A stretch of 64,000 bases of DNA, taken from the NCBI RefSeq assembly GCF_001542875.1, contig NZ_LMAF01000003.1, positions 186,001 to 250,000 on the forward strand, read 5' to 3'. Made by a program: the position numbers and the translations under genes. The notes beneath the pieces were generated by a model, which ran no database searches, was not told the origin of the DNA, and saw nothing but the letters and a program-made list of their open reading frames with translations. The stretch is from Erythrobacter sp. YT30 (GTDB lineage Bacteria; Pseudomonadota; Alphaproteobacteria; Sphingomonadales; Sphingomonadaceae). Below are positions 45,558-55,969 of this stretch, one piece after another; position 1 is the first letter of the stretch, and every line of letters starts with the position of its first letter.

Positions 45558-46940
45558 ATGCCGTCCAAATTACGCAGTTTCTGGCAGGAAAGCCTCTTGC
45601 GCGAATTCCCTTGGCGCTGGGCTTTGTGGTGGTTGCTGCTGCCCAATCTTGCATTCATCGTGATGTGGCCCATTGGCGGCCCGATGATGGCGGATTCGAT
45701 GCTCGCCTGCGGATTGATCGCCATTGCCGTGATGTGGGTGAAGAATGTCGCGATCAGGCGGCTCGCGCTTATTTTCATCTACGCCGTCCAGCTGACTATT
45801 TATGTGACGAAATCATTCAACATCGATTTCTGGAACATCACTTTGGTGACCGAATATCTAGTCGATTTGAATGTGGCGAAATCGCCTGAATACCTTCTCG
45901 CCGGGCTTGTCGTTGCAGGTGCTGTTTCCTTGTCGCTAGTTTTCGGTGCACGGATGCAAACGTTTGCCAATCGCAAGGAAGTGATTGGTGCCGTCGGCAT
46001 GGTCGCCCTGCTGATCAATGCAGATGCTTTCGCAACCGAGGGTACGAGGGGCAGCTACAAAGCCTCAGCGCCTGCCGGAACGCCTATTGATTCAGCGATC
46101 CTGCAAAATGAGATTTCGCCAGAGACGGTGGCCGCGAAAAACCTCGTGATCATCATGGTTGAAAGCTGGGGCGTGCCTTCTGAACCGCACGATATTGCTT
46201 TGGACAAGCAAATATGGGCAGGTGACATCGTCAAAAACCGCTACACTATAAGTCGCGGTAAAAGCACATATTACGGCTCGACAACCAATGGCGAGATGCG
46301 CGAATTGTGCGCCATCTGGGGAGATCACCTGTCGACCGATTTCGACAAAGTTGATTGTCTCCCCCAGCAGTTTCGCGACGCCGGATTCAAAACGTCGGCC
46401 TATCACACTTTTAGCCGCAATTTCTTTGGACGTTTCGAATGGTATCCAAAGCTTGGTTTTGAGGAAAACTCATTCGAGAACGATCTAAAGAAGAGAGGCG
46501 CTCGACATTGTGATGGCGTTTTTCCAGGTGCTTGCGATGTCGATATTCCAAGGATGATTGCCGATGATCTTCGCGCCTCATCGTCGGACCGCAACCTCGT
46601 CTATTGGCTCACTCTCAACGCTCACTTGCCCGTCGCTCATGAAAGCGCGCTGGGGACTAGCGAATGTGCGATTGGCGATCCAGAATGGCGAGAAGACTTC
46701 CCGATGCTGTGCCGTAATTACATGGTCCACCAGCTCGTTGCCGATGCGATTTTCGAAGAGGTCGCTGATCCAGCTTTTCCAGAAGCAGACGTTCTGATCA
46801 TTGGTGACCACATGCCGCCATTTTTTCAGCGTTCGATCCGGACCCGCTTTGATCCAGTGCATGTCCCGTGGATCTACCTCGAAAACAAGAAGGCAAGATC
46901 GAACAAGCCGGATTCCGACGCGATCGCATTGCGCAAATAA
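45558..46940 (+). CDS. Membrane sulfatase/LTA-synthase-like phosphotransferase
   Basis: Alkaline phosphatase-fold protein of 460 residues. Four or so N-terminal helices (first 140 residues) precede the soluble domain with NLVIIMVESWGVPSEPHD, a metal-binding motif, and SRGKSTYYGSTTNGEMREL, where Thr is the likely nucleophile. LTLNAHLPVAHES and LIIGDHMPPFFQRS carry further metal ligands. This is the layout of LTA synthases, EptA-like and OpgB-like transferases. The donor is unknown. It is divergent from the glycan operon by 216 bases, with a strong GGAGG Shine-Dalgarno. Confidence 0.87.
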   Translation: MPSKLRSFWQESLLREFPWRWALWWLLLPNLAFIVMWPIGGPMMADSMLACGLIAIAVMWVKNVAIRRLALIFIYAVQLTIYVTKSFNIDFWNITLVTEYLVDLNVAKSPEYLLAGLVVAGAVSLSLVFGARMQTFANRKEVIGAVGMVALLINADAFATEGTRGSYKASAPAGTPIDSAILQNEISPETVAAKNLVIIMVESWGVPSEPHDIALDKQIWAGDIVKNRYTISRGKSTYYGSTTNGEMRELCAIWGDHLSTDFDKVDCLPQQFRDAGFKTSAYHTFSRNFFGRFEWYPKLGFEENSFENDLKKRGARHCDGVFPGACDVDIPRMIADDLRASSSDRNLVYWLTLNAHLPVAHESALGTSECAIGDPEWREDFPMLCRNYMVHQLVADAIFEEVADPAFPEADVLIIGDHMPPFFQRSIRTRFDPVHVPWIYLENKKARSNKPDSDAIALRK

Positions 46941-47047
46941 CCGTTCAGGCCGGAACCACAGCGCTTTCCAAATTCTTCGCCTTCGCTTAATCGGCTGCGC
47001 ACAAGAAGGTCCCGCAGTTCAAGCGGGCTTTGGTGAGAGCATTCCGT

Positions 47048-47962
47048 ATGGCTAATGATACACGCGCTGGTCTCGCCTACGCGCTCGCAGGGTTTGTGAC
47101 GCTCGCGATCGGCGATGTTGTGATCAAGACGATGGCCGGCACATGGCCGCCCTATGCTGTGGCGGCTCTAAGGTTCAGCATTGGCTCTTTAGCCCTATCG
47201 GTGTGGCTGTGGCGCAGCGAGGGGACGAAAGCCTTCGTTCCGCAAAACCTGTGGCTACAAATGGCGCGCGGATTTTGTTTGGCGGCGGCATCCCTTTCAT
47301 TCTTTTCCGCAATTTACATTATGCCTTTGGCCGAAGCAGTGGCCATCTCTTTCCTCTCGCCCATTCTGACGCAGGCTTTCGGCGGTCTTCTCCTGAAAGA
47401 GCGATTGCGGCCGCAAGTGTTTGTGGTCTCGCTGATTGCGCTTGTTGGGGTGTTCATTGTGCTCCGGCCCAATGTTGCAGAGCTCGGTTGGGCGGCGCTG
47501 CTGCCATTGTGTTCTGCGGTCTTCTTCTCGCTGCTCCTGGTCGCCAATCGCGCAAGTGCGGGGCAGGGGAGCGGGCTTTCCATGCAGGTGTTTGTCGCTG
47601 GTTTTTGCGCGCCCGTGCTCATTGTTGTTTCCCTTGCGGCCAAGTTTTCGGGAATTCCTGAGCTCGACTTCGGCTGGCCCAGCTGGGGCGTGGTGCTACG
47701 GTGTGTTGTCGTTGCAGTAACAGCCACTACCGCGCACTGGCTCGCTTATATCGGCGCTGCCAAGGCGGGCGCGGCGGCCATTGCCCCTGCGCTTTACGTT
47801 CAATTGTTGGTCGCTATTGTCGCGGGCTGGCTGGTTTTTGACGATGTGCCTGATGTATTCACCTTGGCCGGATCGGGGCTAATCATCGCGGCTGGGCTGT
47901 ATCTATGGCGCGATGGGGTTAGGGCCACGTCCCCAAAGCAGGGCTTGCCGATCAAAAGATAG
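47048..47962 (+). CDS. DMT-superfamily transporter (EamA)
   Basis: Membrane protein of 304 residues with ten helices in two EamA repeats; segments include SLSFFSAIYIMPLAEAVAISFLSP and AKAGAAAIAPALYVQLLVAIVAG. ATG at 47048 (MANDTRAGLAYALAG) is chosen over TTG at 47030. It is distinct from the transporter at 35558. The substrate is unknown. It lies before glmS, 114 bases apart. Confidence 0.87.
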   Translation: MANDTRAGLAYALAGFVTLAIGDVVIKTMAGTWPPYAVAALRFSIGSLALSVWLWRSEGTKAFVPQNLWLQMARGFCLAAASLSFFSAIYIMPLAEAVAISFLSPILTQAFGGLLLKERLRPQVFVVSLIALVGVFIVLRPNVAELGWAALLPLCSAVFFSLLLVANRASAGQGSGLSMQVFVAGFCAPVLIVVSLAAKFSGIPELDFGWPSWGVVLRCVVVAVTATTAHWLAYIGAAKAGAAAIAPALYVQLLVAIVAGWLVFDDVPDVFTLAGSGLIIAAGLYLWRDGVRATSPKQGLPIKR

Positions 47963-48076
47963 CGGTTAGAGCGCATAGTGCATCACAGCTGCGAGGTGCG
48001 GCGCAAGGTGGCGTTCATGGCGCACCGCTATGGGCAGCGTTTTCTGCATCTGGGCAAATTGGGGAACAGGCGAAGT

Positions 48077-49900
48077 ATGTGCGGCATTATCGGAATCGTC
48101 GGGAATGAAGCGGTATCAGATCGGCTGGTCGATGGCCTTCGCCGCATGGAATATCGCGGATATGACAGCGCTGGCGTTTGCACTCTTCACGATGGAAAGA
48201 TGGTGCGTCGCCGCGCTGAAGGGAAGCTTCTCAATCTCGTTGGCGTTCTTGAGAACGAACCTGCCCCCGGTCATGTCGGCATCGCTCATACGCGCTGGGC
48301 GACACACGGGGCGCCTACGGCGTCCAATGCCCATCCGCATGCCACCAGTGAGCTTGCGCTCGTGCACAACGGCATCATTGAGAATTACAAGACGCTGCGC
48401 GATGAATTGGCGAGCGAAAACCGCTCATACGAAAGCGAGACTGACACAGAAATCGTCGCACACCTGATTTCATCACGCATCGAAAAAGGCGCAAATCCGC
48501 GTGATGCGATGGCAGAGATACTTCCCAAACTGCGCGGCGCATTTTCGCTCGCCATCGCATTTCGCGAATATCCCGACATGCTGGTGGGCGCGCGGCTGGG
48601 CTCGCCTTTGGTTGTCGGCTATGGCGATGGAGAGATGTATCTGGGCTCGGATGCACTTGCTCTTGCCCCACTGACGCAGCAGATCACCTATCTGGAAGAA
48701 GGCGATTGGGTCATCATCACTCGCGATGGCGCGCAGATTTTTGATGAGACAAACCAAGAGGTTGAGCGTCCCGTTCAAACCTCCGGTGCGTCCGCTGCCG
48801 CGGTGGAGAAGGGCAATTATCGCCACTTCATGCAGAAAGAGATTTTTGAGCAGCCCACCGTAGTTGCCCAAACGCTCGCATCCTATGTGCGCCGCGATGA
48901 CAATTCGGTCGCGCTACCGCAGTTCGATTTTGACCTATCCGCCATTCGCCGCCTGACAATCGTCGCCTGCGGAACATCTTATTACGCTGGAATGGTTGCG
49001 AAATATTGGTTTGAGCAATTCGCTCGCGTGCCCGTTGATATCGATGTCGCATCGGAATTCCGATATCGCGAGCCTGTGTTGGAAGAGGGCGGGCTGGCGC
49101 TTTTCATTTCGCAAAGCGGGGAGACGGCAGACACACTGGCGGCGCTTCGTCATTGCAAGGAGAACGGGCAGGTTATCGGGGTTGTTGTCAACGTTCCGAC
49201 GAGTTCGATGGCGCGTGAGGCGGACTTGTTGCTGCCAACCCATGCCGGGCCGGAAATCGGTGTCGCGTCAACCAAGGCTTTCACGTGCCAACTCGCTGTC
49301 CTTGCTGCTCTTGCGGCGCATATGGCCGTGAAGAAGGGATTGATGAGCCGCGAAGAAGAGATCGAGGTCGTAGGCCACCTGCTAGAAGCACCTGCTGCCT
49401 TGAATGCGGCGCTTAATCATGACGATGATATTGCGGCCATGGCGCACCTCGTCGCGCCTGCGCGCGATGTGCTTTATCTGGGGCGTGGGCAGGATTATCC
49501 ATTGGCACTGGAAGGTGCCCTGAAACTAAAAGAAATCAGCTATATACATGCTGAAGGCTATGCGTCGGGCGAAATGAAGCATGGCCCCATTGCACTTATC
49601 GATGACGATGTGCCGGTGGTGGTGATCGCGCCTTCTGGTCCTCTGTTTGAAAAGACCGTGTCCAATATGGAAGAGGTGCGCGCGCGCGGCGGGCAGGTAG
49701 TCCTGATTTCCGATGGCGATGGCCTTAAAGATGCTGGTGAAGGGTGCATTGCGACCATTGAAATGCCAGTCGTACACCCGCTTATTGCACCGCTTGTATA
49801 TGCCATCCCGGTGCAGCTTTTGGCCTATCACGTGGCCGTGGTTAAAGGCACGGATGTCGATCAACCCCGCAACCTTGCCAAATCGGTGACAGTCGAGTGA
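48077..49900 (+). CDS. glmS: Glutamine--fructose-6-phosphate aminotransferase
   Basis: Enzyme of 607 residues that makes glucosamine-6-phosphate, the entry to peptidoglycan and lipopolysaccharide amino sugars. Starting at 48077, Cys2 (MCGIIGIVGNEAV) is the glutaminase nucleophile after Met removal; upstream in-frame codons cannot be used because the Cys must be N-terminal. The two SIS domains carry VACGTSYYAGMVAKYWFE, ISQSGETADTLAALRHCK, YLGRGQDYPLALEGALKLKE and AEGYASGEMKHGPIALID. The C-terminus is DQPRNLAKSVTVE, as in the family. It has only a weak AGGCGAA Shine-Dalgarno and no visible ribozyme. Confidence 0.96.
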   Translation: MCGIIGIVGNEAVSDRLVDGLRRMEYRGYDSAGVCTLHDGKMVRRRAEGKLLNLVGVLENEPAPGHVGIAHTRWATHGAPTASNAHPHATSELALVHNGIIENYKTLRDELASENRSYESETDTEIVAHLISSRIEKGANPRDAMAEILPKLRGAFSLAIAFREYPDMLVGARLGSPLVVGYGDGEMYLGSDALALAPLTQQITYLEEGDWVIITRDGAQIFDETNQEVERPVQTSGASAAAVEKGNYRHFMQKEIFEQPTVVAQTLASYVRRDDNSVALPQFDFDLSAIRRLTIVACGTSYYAGMVAKYWFEQFARVPVDIDVASEFRYREPVLEEGGLALFISQSGETADTLAALRHCKENGQVIGVVVNVPTSSMAREADLLLPTHAGPEIGVASTKAFTCQLAVLAALAAHMAVKKGLMSREEEIEVVGHLLEAPAALNAALNHDDDIAAMAHLVAPARDVLYLGRGQDYPLALEGALKLKEISYIHAEGYASGEMKHGPIALIDDDVPVVVIAPSGPLFEKTVSNMEEVRARGGQVVLISDGDGLKDAGEGCIATIEMPVVHPLIAPLVYAIPVQLLAYHVAVVKGTDVDQPRNLAKSVTVE

Positions 49901-49903
49901 TTG

Positions 49904-49922
49904 GCGGGCTTTGTCGGCCCGC
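49904..49922 (+). terminator. Possible weak terminator after glmS
   Basis: GCGGGC and GCCCGC pair around a 7-base loop four bases after the glmS stop. There is no T-run on the plus strand, so confidence is low. Confidence 0.35.
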
Positions 49923-50062
49923 AAATATCTCCTTAATTGCAGATACTTAACGCTTGATTGAGGCGGCAAATGCACGCTGCCCCTAACAAATGCGACAAAG
50001 CGAGCCGATTCCGCCCAAGATTTTACAGACCCCTAACCTTTACTACGTAATCCGCGTAGGTC

Positions 50063-52420
50063 GTGAGCAAACCTGCAATCCCTTCCAAACAGCCGACTTC
50101 GCGCAATTTATCGGTATTTGCCGTGCTCGGTCTAGCAGATAAGTCCGATCGCGACTGGTCGCGGCTGCGCGGTTTGCAAAATGCAGGTCTGGCGCGGCTT
50201 ACCTTCCAGCGCGCATTCGCTCATTCGCTGCTCGCGGTATTTGTTGCTCGCATTTACCTCGATGTGGTGCCGGCCTGGATGGTGCTTTCGTGGATGGCAG
50301 CCGTGGCGCTGCTCAACATTCAAAGCGCGAGGCTGGATCGCAGTTTTGCCGACACTGATAAGCGCAAGATCTCACCCGCTGAATTCAATCGGCAGACCTT
50401 TCTCGCTGTCCTTACCGGCGTGTTCTGGGCAGTGCCCGCGCTGGTCTTCGCCCCATATGGATCAGTGGAGGACTTCTCCGCGCTGTTGATGCTCGTCGTT
50501 CTGCTGATAGCGTCTTCGGTGTTCTTCTACACTGCAGCACCGCTCAGCATTTTGATCCTGGGATTCACGGTAGGCGCAGCCTGCATCGTCCAATTGGCGA
50601 TAAACGAATTATGGCTGGTAATGGGCGCCACTATCCTGTTTCTGATCGCCGCGATGTTCGGCACGATCCATGTCGGGCGCACCTATCTTTCCGCGCGATT
50701 GTCAGAACAGGTGATTGCCGAGAAGGAAGAGGTCGTCTCCCTCCTGTTACGCGAGTTCGAGGAGAACGAGGCGGACTGGCTTTGGGAGATTGATCCATCG
50801 CGCCGCCTTCGCAGCGTCAGTCCGCGCTTTGCATTCGCCTTGGGGGAAGCACAAAGCGAGGTGCAGGGCAGGCCGATAATGGAGCTGATCGCTGGGCAAA
50901 AATGGGAAGAAGGCCAGTATGATGAAAGCCTGCGTGCGCTTGCCGAATGCCTGAAACGGCAGGAGAACTTCTCCAATCTCTTGGTCAAAGTCACCATCAA
51001 AGGGGCTGAGCGCTGGTGGGAATTATCTGGCTCGCCCATGCGCGATCACCGCGGACGCTTTGTCGGCTTTCGCGGAGTGGGATCTGACAAGACCGAGCAA
51101 CGCGCGAGCTCCGAAAAGATCGCCTATCTCGCCCGGTACGACACGCTCACCAGCCTTCCCAATCGCCTGCAATTGACCGAAGCGCTCGGACGGGCCCTCG
51201 AGGATGCGGAAAAGTGGCGCACGCGCTGCGCTCTGATGATGGTCGATCTCGACCGCTTCAAGGCGGTAAACGATTCTCTTGGTCATATGACCGGAGACAA
51301 GCTTCTCGCGCAGGTTTCGGCACGCTTGCAGAAACTGATGGGCGAGGGGCAACTTTGCGGACGGCTTGGCGGAGATGAATTCGCAGTCGTAATCGAAGAT
51401 GCGAGCGAGAAAGGCATGATCAGCGATCTTGCTCGCCAGATTATCGATGCGCTGTCTGAACCTTATCAGGTCGAGCAACACAAATTGTACGTAGGTGCGA
51501 GTGTCGGTTCAGCTGTGGGTCCGCGAGACGGCAACAGCGTTGAGGAATTGATGCGCAATGCCGATTTGGCCTTGTACCGTGCAAAGGATGTGGGCGGGGG
51601 CGAACACTTTGCCTTCGAGCAGGAATTGCATGCCAATGCTGAAGAACGCAGAAAGCTTGAGGTTTCGCTGCGATCCGCTCTCGGCCAAGACGAATTCGTG
51701 CTGCATTATCAGCCTGTCGTCGATGCAAAGAGCGAGAACATCGTCAGTTTCGAAGCTCTCGTGCGCTGGAACAGCAAGGATCATGGCTTTGTCAGCCCCG
51801 GCAAATTTATCCCGCTGGCTGAAGACACACGCCTGATTGTCCCGATTGGTCGCTGGGTTCTGTATCAGGCCTGTCAGGAAGCCATGAATTGGCCCGATCA
51901 CATCAAGGTCAACGTCAACGTTTCGCCCGAACAATTGCTGGAGCCTGATTTCCACCTCGAAGTGGTGCAGGCGCTTACTGATAGCGGTCTGCGGCCCGAC
52001 CGGCTGGAAATTGAAGTCACCGAAAGCATCTTTGTGCGCGATGCAAGCATTGCACGTGCAGCACTTGAACACGCCATGGCATTGGGTTGTTCAATTGCGC
52101 TCGATGACTTTGGCACTGGCTATTCATCGCTCGGCTACATTCGCGAATTGCGTTTCTCAACGATCAAAGTGGATCGCCTGTTCGTGCAAGGCGCAGCGCA
52201 GGGCGCCTCTGAAAGCCTGGCGATCATCAACGCCGTTGTTGCCATGGCAAAGAGCCTCGACATGACGACGACTGCAGAAGGCGTCGAGAATAGCGAGGAA
52301 GCCGCGCTGATCAGGAGCCTTGGCTGCGATAAGATTCAGGGCTTCTATTTCGGCAGGCCGATGTCGAAAGAAGAGGCGCGTCGCTTGTTCGACGCGTCCC
52401 ATGCGCGGCAGCGCGCCTAA
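50063..52420 (+). CDS. GGDEF-EAL cyclic-di-GMP protein with PAS domain
   Basis: Protein of 785 residues starting with GTG at 50063. The N-terminal part has five to six helices in the first 220 residues, then a PAS domain ([20 protein letters not shown]), GGDEF and EAL domains. The GGDEF motif is intact ([13 protein letters not shown]), as is EAL ([10 protein letters not shown]) with [24 protein letters not shown]. Either synthesis or breakdown of c-di-GMP is therefore possible; both sites look active. It ends in a 4-base convergent overlap with purQ. Confidence 0.92.
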   Translation: MSKPAIPSKQPTSRNLSVFAVLGLADKSDRDWSRLRGLQNAGLARLTFQRAFAHSLLAVFVARIYLDVVPAWMVLSWMAAVALLNIQSARLDRSFADTDKRKISPAEFNRQTFLAVLTGVFWAVPALVFAPYGSVEDFSALLMLVVLLIASSVFFYTAAPLSILILGFTVGAACIVQLAINELWLVMGATILFLIAAMFGTIHVGRTYLSARLSEQVIAEKEEVVSLLLREFEENEADWLWEIDPSRRLRSVSPRFAFALGEAQSEVQGRPIMELIAGQKWEEGQYDESLRALAECLKRQENFSNLLVKVTIKGAERWWELSGSPMRDHRGRFVGFRGVGSDKTEQRASSEKIAYLARYDTLTSLPNRLQLTEALGRALEDAEKWRTRCALMMVDLDRFKAVNDSLGHMTGDKLLAQVSARLQKLMGEGQLCGRLGGDEFAVVIEDASEKGMISDLARQIIDALSEPYQVEQHKLYVGASVGSAVGPRDGNSVEELMRNADLALYRAKDVGGGEHFAFEQELHANAEERRKLEVSLRSALGQDEFVLHYQPVVDAKSENIVSFEALVRWNSKDHGFVSPGKFIPLAEDTRLIVPIGRWVLYQACQEAMNWPDHIKVNVNVSPEQLLEPDFHLEVVQALTDSGLRPDRLEIEVTESIFVRDASIARAALEHAMALGCSIALDDFGTGYSSLGYIRELRFSTIKVDRLFVQGAAQGASESLAIINAVVAMAKSLDMTTTAEGVENSEEAALIRSLGCDKIQGFYFGRPMSKEEARRLFDASHARQRA

Positions 52421-53121
52421 ACGCTCACGAGAGCGGCAAGAACGCTTTCAAACAATCGTTTGCCATCAGCGCCGCCCATGGATGGATGCGCAGCCGGTTC
52501 AATCGCGCGTTCCGGGTGCGGCATCATCCCGAGAATGCGGCCATTTGCGCTTAAAACGCCGGCAATATCGCGCTGTGACCCATTGACTGGCTCTTCATAC
52601 CGAAACGCAACCCGGCCTTCGCCTTCGAGCATGTCGAGCGTTGCGTCATCGGCGAAGTAGTTCCCATCATGATGGGCGACCGGGATGCGGATCGTCTCAC
52701 CAATATCGAACCCTTGCGTAAAGGGTGATGAGGTGTTGGTGACCTTAAGGGGAACAGTGCGGCAGATGAACGTTTGCCCAGCGTTACGCATCAGCGCGCC
52801 TGGAAGCAGGCCAGCTTCAGTCAAGACTTGAAACCCGTTGCAAACGCCCAGCACTGGCAAACCGCCCTCTGCCGCTGTGACCACGGCCCGCATAATCGGG
52901 CTTTTCGCCGCCATCGCACCTGATCGCAGGTAATCGCCATACGAAAACCCGCCGGGTAGCGCGAGAAAGTCGAGACCCTTGGGCAAATCGGCGTCGCCAT
53001 GCCAGATGCGGATCGTAGGGGTGCCAGTCACCGCTTCGAGCGCGACCGCCATATCGCGATCGCAGTTTGATCCGGGAAAGGTGATGACGCCCGCCTTAAA
53101 GGCGTTGGAGCCAGCGCCCAT
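52417..53121 (-). CDS. purQ: Phosphoribosylformylglycinamidine synthase, glutaminase subunit
   Basis: Class I glutamine amidotransferase subunit of 234 residues, paired with PurS and PurL in the fourth step of purine synthesis. The nucleophile Cys is in [16 protein letters not shown] and the His-Glu in [11 protein letters not shown]. The N-terminus contains [19 protein letters not shown]. The start overlaps the purS stop (TGATG). purL is not in the window. Confidence 0.94.
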   Translation of the reverse strand: MGAGSNAFKAGVITFPGSNCDRDMAVALEAVTGTPTIRIWHGDADLPKGLDFLALPGGFSYGDYLRSGAMAAKSPIMRAVVTAAEGGLPVLGVCNGFQVLTEAGLLPGALMRNAGQTFICRTVPLKVTNTSSPFTQGFDIGETIRIPVAHHDGNYFADDATLDMLEGEGRVAFRYEEPVNGSQRDIAGVLSANGRILGMMPHPERAIEPAAHPSMGGADGKRLFESVLAALVSV

Positions 53122-53366
53122 CAGGCAGGCTCCTTTTCGACATGCTCAATCGCGTAATCCTCGATCACTGTATTTGCGAGGAGTTTGTCGCACATAGATT
53201 TGAGCGTCTCATCGCTGGTGTCATCGGCAACGTCGAGTTCAACGACGCGTCCGATCCGGACATCCTCGACCCCAGCAAATCCAAGGCCATCCAGCGCGTG
53301 GTGCACCGCGCGCCCTTGAGGGTCGAGCACTCCGGGTTTGAGCGATACGAGAATGCGGACTTTCAT
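53121..53366 (-). CDS. purS: Phosphoribosylformylglycinamidine synthase subunit PurS
   Basis: Small structural subunit of 81 residues: [21 protein letters not shown], then [20 protein letters not shown] and [17 protein letters not shown], the standard PurS fold. It joins PurL and PurQ and helps move ammonia. An AGGAG Shine-Dalgarno is visible. It is co-transcribed with purQ. Confidence 0.94.
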   Translation of the reverse strand: MKVRILVSLKPGVLDPQGRAVHHALDGLGFAGVEDVRIGRVVELDVADDTSDETLKSMCDKLLANTVIEDYAIEHVEKEPA

Positions 53367-53682
53367 GGGGTGGACTCCTGCTTTGCGACGCTATGCGCCG
53401 CCATATACCCTGCGACATGAAAGGCGCAATCAGATCGAGATGCTTGTCCCTAGCTGCATTTGCGGGTGCAAAGACGCTTGAGAGGGACGAGGACATGTCA
53501 CTTCCTTGCAACAATCGTCCATAGAGTGACCGCGGAATGCCATTTTGTGGCAACAAACGCGGGTCTGCACCTCGTCCGAATCGTCGAAGTCTGGCAGGCC
53601 GCAGCGCGTTCCGCCGAGGCGCGAACCAAGAATTCAAGCGATCACCTATTCTTTCACGCGTCTGATCCCAAGAGGTTGCGAC
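53367..53682. other. Intergenic region between purS and a TonB receptor
   Basis: 316 bases between divergent genes, presumably with both promoters. No reading frame is credible; the frame that extends the receptor upstream lacks a signal peptide. I see no clear riboswitch or known operator. Confidence 0.5.
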
Positions 53683-55908
53683 ATGACCATTCACCGAGTT
53701 TCCAGACAGGCAGCTTTAGCTTGTTCCACCATGTTTTCGGCCGCCGCGCTTTGCGTTTCGGCTCCTTCCTTTGCGCAAGACGGTGCGGATGGCGACGCTG
53801 CCGAAGAAGGCCAGCTTTCTTCAATTATCGTCACTGCCAACCGGCGTGAGGAAAACCTGCAAGACGTCCCAGTTTCTGCTGATGTGCTCGATGCAGAACG
53901 TGTGGGCGCAATTTTCAGCGCTGCCGCTGATACGACCGCACTTGCAGGATCTGCGCCGGGTCTGAACGTCGAAAGTTCAAATGGCCGGGTTGCTCCGCGT
54001 TTTTACATCCGCGGCCTTGGTAACACGGATTTCGACCTTGCCGCATCGCAGCCCGTTTCGTTCATCATGGACGATGTGGTGCTCGAAAATGTGACGCTAA
54101 AGAGCTTCCCCATCTTCGATGTCGAACGAATTGAAGTTTTGCGCGGGCCGCAAGGCACTCTGTTCGGACGCAACACGCCAGCAGGCATCGTCAAGGTCGA
54201 TACAGTCAAGCCGAGCCAGGAAACAGATATCAGTGTCGGCATGTCATTCGGTTCGTTCGATACGCTCTCGCTCAGCGGCGCAGCGGGCGGATCGATTGTC
54301 GAGGACACGCTCGCATTCCGCGTCTCAACGCAGTTACAGCGTCGCGGTGACTGGATCGACAATGGCTTTACCGGCGAGGAGAATGCGCTGGGCGGTTATA
54401 CCGATTTTGCCGTTCGCGGCCAGTTGCTGTGGACACCGGATGATCGCAGCGAGATCCTTGGATCGGTGCAATTCCGCGATCTTGACGGTAGCTCGACTTT
54501 TTTCCGCGCAAACGTGCTGACACCTGGCAGCAATGATTTGAACGAGAACTATGACCGCGACACTGTGTTCTATGATGCGGGTGGTGGCAATCCGGCCGAG
54601 TATCAGCAATTTGGCGCAACGCTGAAAGGCACTTACGAAGCTGACTTTGCGACGCTGACTTCGATTACGAATTATTCGACCAGCGAAGGCTTCAGCCGCG
54701 GTGATATTGATGGCGGTAATCTCGTGACCGGGCCGGGTTTCATCCCGTTCCCGTCAGATACGCAGGATTCGATTGATCTTTGGCAATTCTCCAACGAGAC
54801 GCGCCTCGCTTCAAATGGCGATGGCCCGCTTTCCTGGCAAGTTGGCGCTTTTCTTTTCGCGAGCGATTTTGACGTCACCACTGAGGGCTTCACATTTCCA
54901 CCGCCGGTCACAGTCAATCACACAAACGAAACCTGGGCTGTTTTCGGTCAGCTTTCTTACCAGCTAACCGACACGCTCCGCGCCACAGGCGGTTTGCGCT
55001 ATACCGATGACCAGAAGGATTTCTTCGTCCGTTCGGGCGCCGCTCCGCAGCCGGTCTCGGTTGAAGATGACAATCTCGACTGGGATATCAGCCTGTTTGC
55101 TGACCTTTCCGAAGATGCGAGTATTTACGCGCGCGTCGCCAACGCCTTCCGAGCGCCGACCATTCAGGGCCGCGATGTCGCATTCTTCAATCCGCCGAGC
55201 GTGGCGCAGTCGGAAAACATCACGAGCTACGAAGTTGGCTTTAAAGCCGAGCTTGCTGATCGCACGATCCGCATCAATGGCGCAGCGTTTTATTATACGG
55301 TTGATGATCCGCAGTTCACCGCCGTTGGCGGCGCGGGCAATCTCGTCCAGTTGATCAACGCCAATGAAGGCGAGGCTTACGGCTTCGAACTAGACACCGC
55401 TTTCCAGATCACACCTGACTTTGTCGTGACACTAGGCGTTGCCTACAACGACACCCAGATCAACGATAACACTCTGGAAGTTGGCACATGTGCGCAGTGC
55501 ACCGTGACGGACCCTACCCGCACAATTGCAGGTGCATTTGGTCCCGTTACCTTCGCGGCAGTGGACGGCAACCCTTTCCCGAACGCGCCTGAATGGAGCG
55601 GTGATTTCACCGCGCGCTACGGTGTGCCAGTGGGCGACAGCGGTGAGTTCTTTATCTTCACCGATTGGACGTTCCTGGGTGACACCAACTTCCTGCTCTA
55701 CGAAAGCCTGGAATTCAACGCATCGAGCCGGTTTGAAGGGGGTCTGCAGGTCGGATATTCTGGCAGTGATGGCCAATGGCAAGCGGCACTGTTCGCGCGC
55801 AATATCACTTCTGAAGACAATGTGCTTGGTGTTATCGATTTCAACAACAACACGGCCTTCGTCAATGAGCCGCGTGTGATTGGGGTCTCGCTGGGTTTCA
55901 ATTACTAA
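53683..55908 (+). CDS. TonB-dependent receptor
   Basis: Outer-membrane receptor of 741 residues. The signal peptide MTIHRVSRQAALACSTMFSAAALCVSAPSFAQ is followed by a TonB-box-like IIVTANRREENLQDVPVS, a plug domain (RFYIRGLGNTDFDLAASQPV, then VLRGPQGTLFGRNTPAGIV) and a 22-strand barrel ending VIGVSLGFNY with a terminal aromatic residue. The start at 53683 is fixed by the signal peptide; the frame is open upstream. The ligand is unknown; such sphingomonad receptors often take up carbohydrates or aromatics. Its own terminator follows. Confidence 0.92.
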   Translation: MTIHRVSRQAALACSTMFSAAALCVSAPSFAQDGADGDAAEEGQLSSIIVTANRREENLQDVPVSADVLDAERVGAIFSAAADTTALAGSAPGLNVESSNGRVAPRFYIRGLGNTDFDLAASQPVSFIMDDVVLENVTLKSFPIFDVERIEVLRGPQGTLFGRNTPAGIVKVDTVKPSQETDISVGMSFGSFDTLSLSGAAGGSIVEDTLAFRVSTQLQRRGDWIDNGFTGEENALGGYTDFAVRGQLLWTPDDRSEILGSVQFRDLDGSSTFFRANVLTPGSNDLNENYDRDTVFYDAGGGNPAEYQQFGATLKGTYEADFATLTSITNYSTSEGFSRGDIDGGNLVTGPGFIPFPSDTQDSIDLWQFSNETRLASNGDGPLSWQVGAFLFASDFDVTTEGFTFPPPVTVNHTNETWAVFGQLSYQLTDTLRATGGLRYTDDQKDFFVRSGAAPQPVSVEDDNLDWDISLFADLSEDASIYARVANAFRAPTIQGRDVAFFNPPSVAQSENITSYEVGFKAELADRTIRINGAAFYYTVDDPQFTAVGGAGNLVQLINANEGEAYGFELDTAFQITPDFVVTLGVAYNDTQINDNTLEVGTCAQCTVTDPTRTIAGAFGPVTFAAVDGNPFPNAPEWSGDFTARYGVPVGDSGEFFIFTDWTFLGDTNFLLYESLEFNASSRFEGGLQVGYSGSDGQWQAALFARNITSEDNVLGVIDFNNNTAFVNEPRVIGVSLGFNY

Positions 55909-55929
55909 CAATCGAAGAAAGTGACATTA

Positions 55930-55966
55930 AACGGGGCTGGCGGGATCTTCGTCAGCCCCGTTTTGC
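55930..55966. terminator. Terminator after the TonB receptor
   Basis: ACGGGGCTG and CAGCCCCGT pair around a 13-base loop and are followed by TTTTG on the plus strand. It lies between two convergent stops, so it may serve both. Confidence 0.75.
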
Positions 55967-55969
55967 ATT

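Noticed and set aside
49933..49950. Possible CtrA site (TTAA-N10-TTAA) before the GGDEF-EAL gene
   Set aside because: The spacer is 10 bases; the full CtrA motif needs 7.
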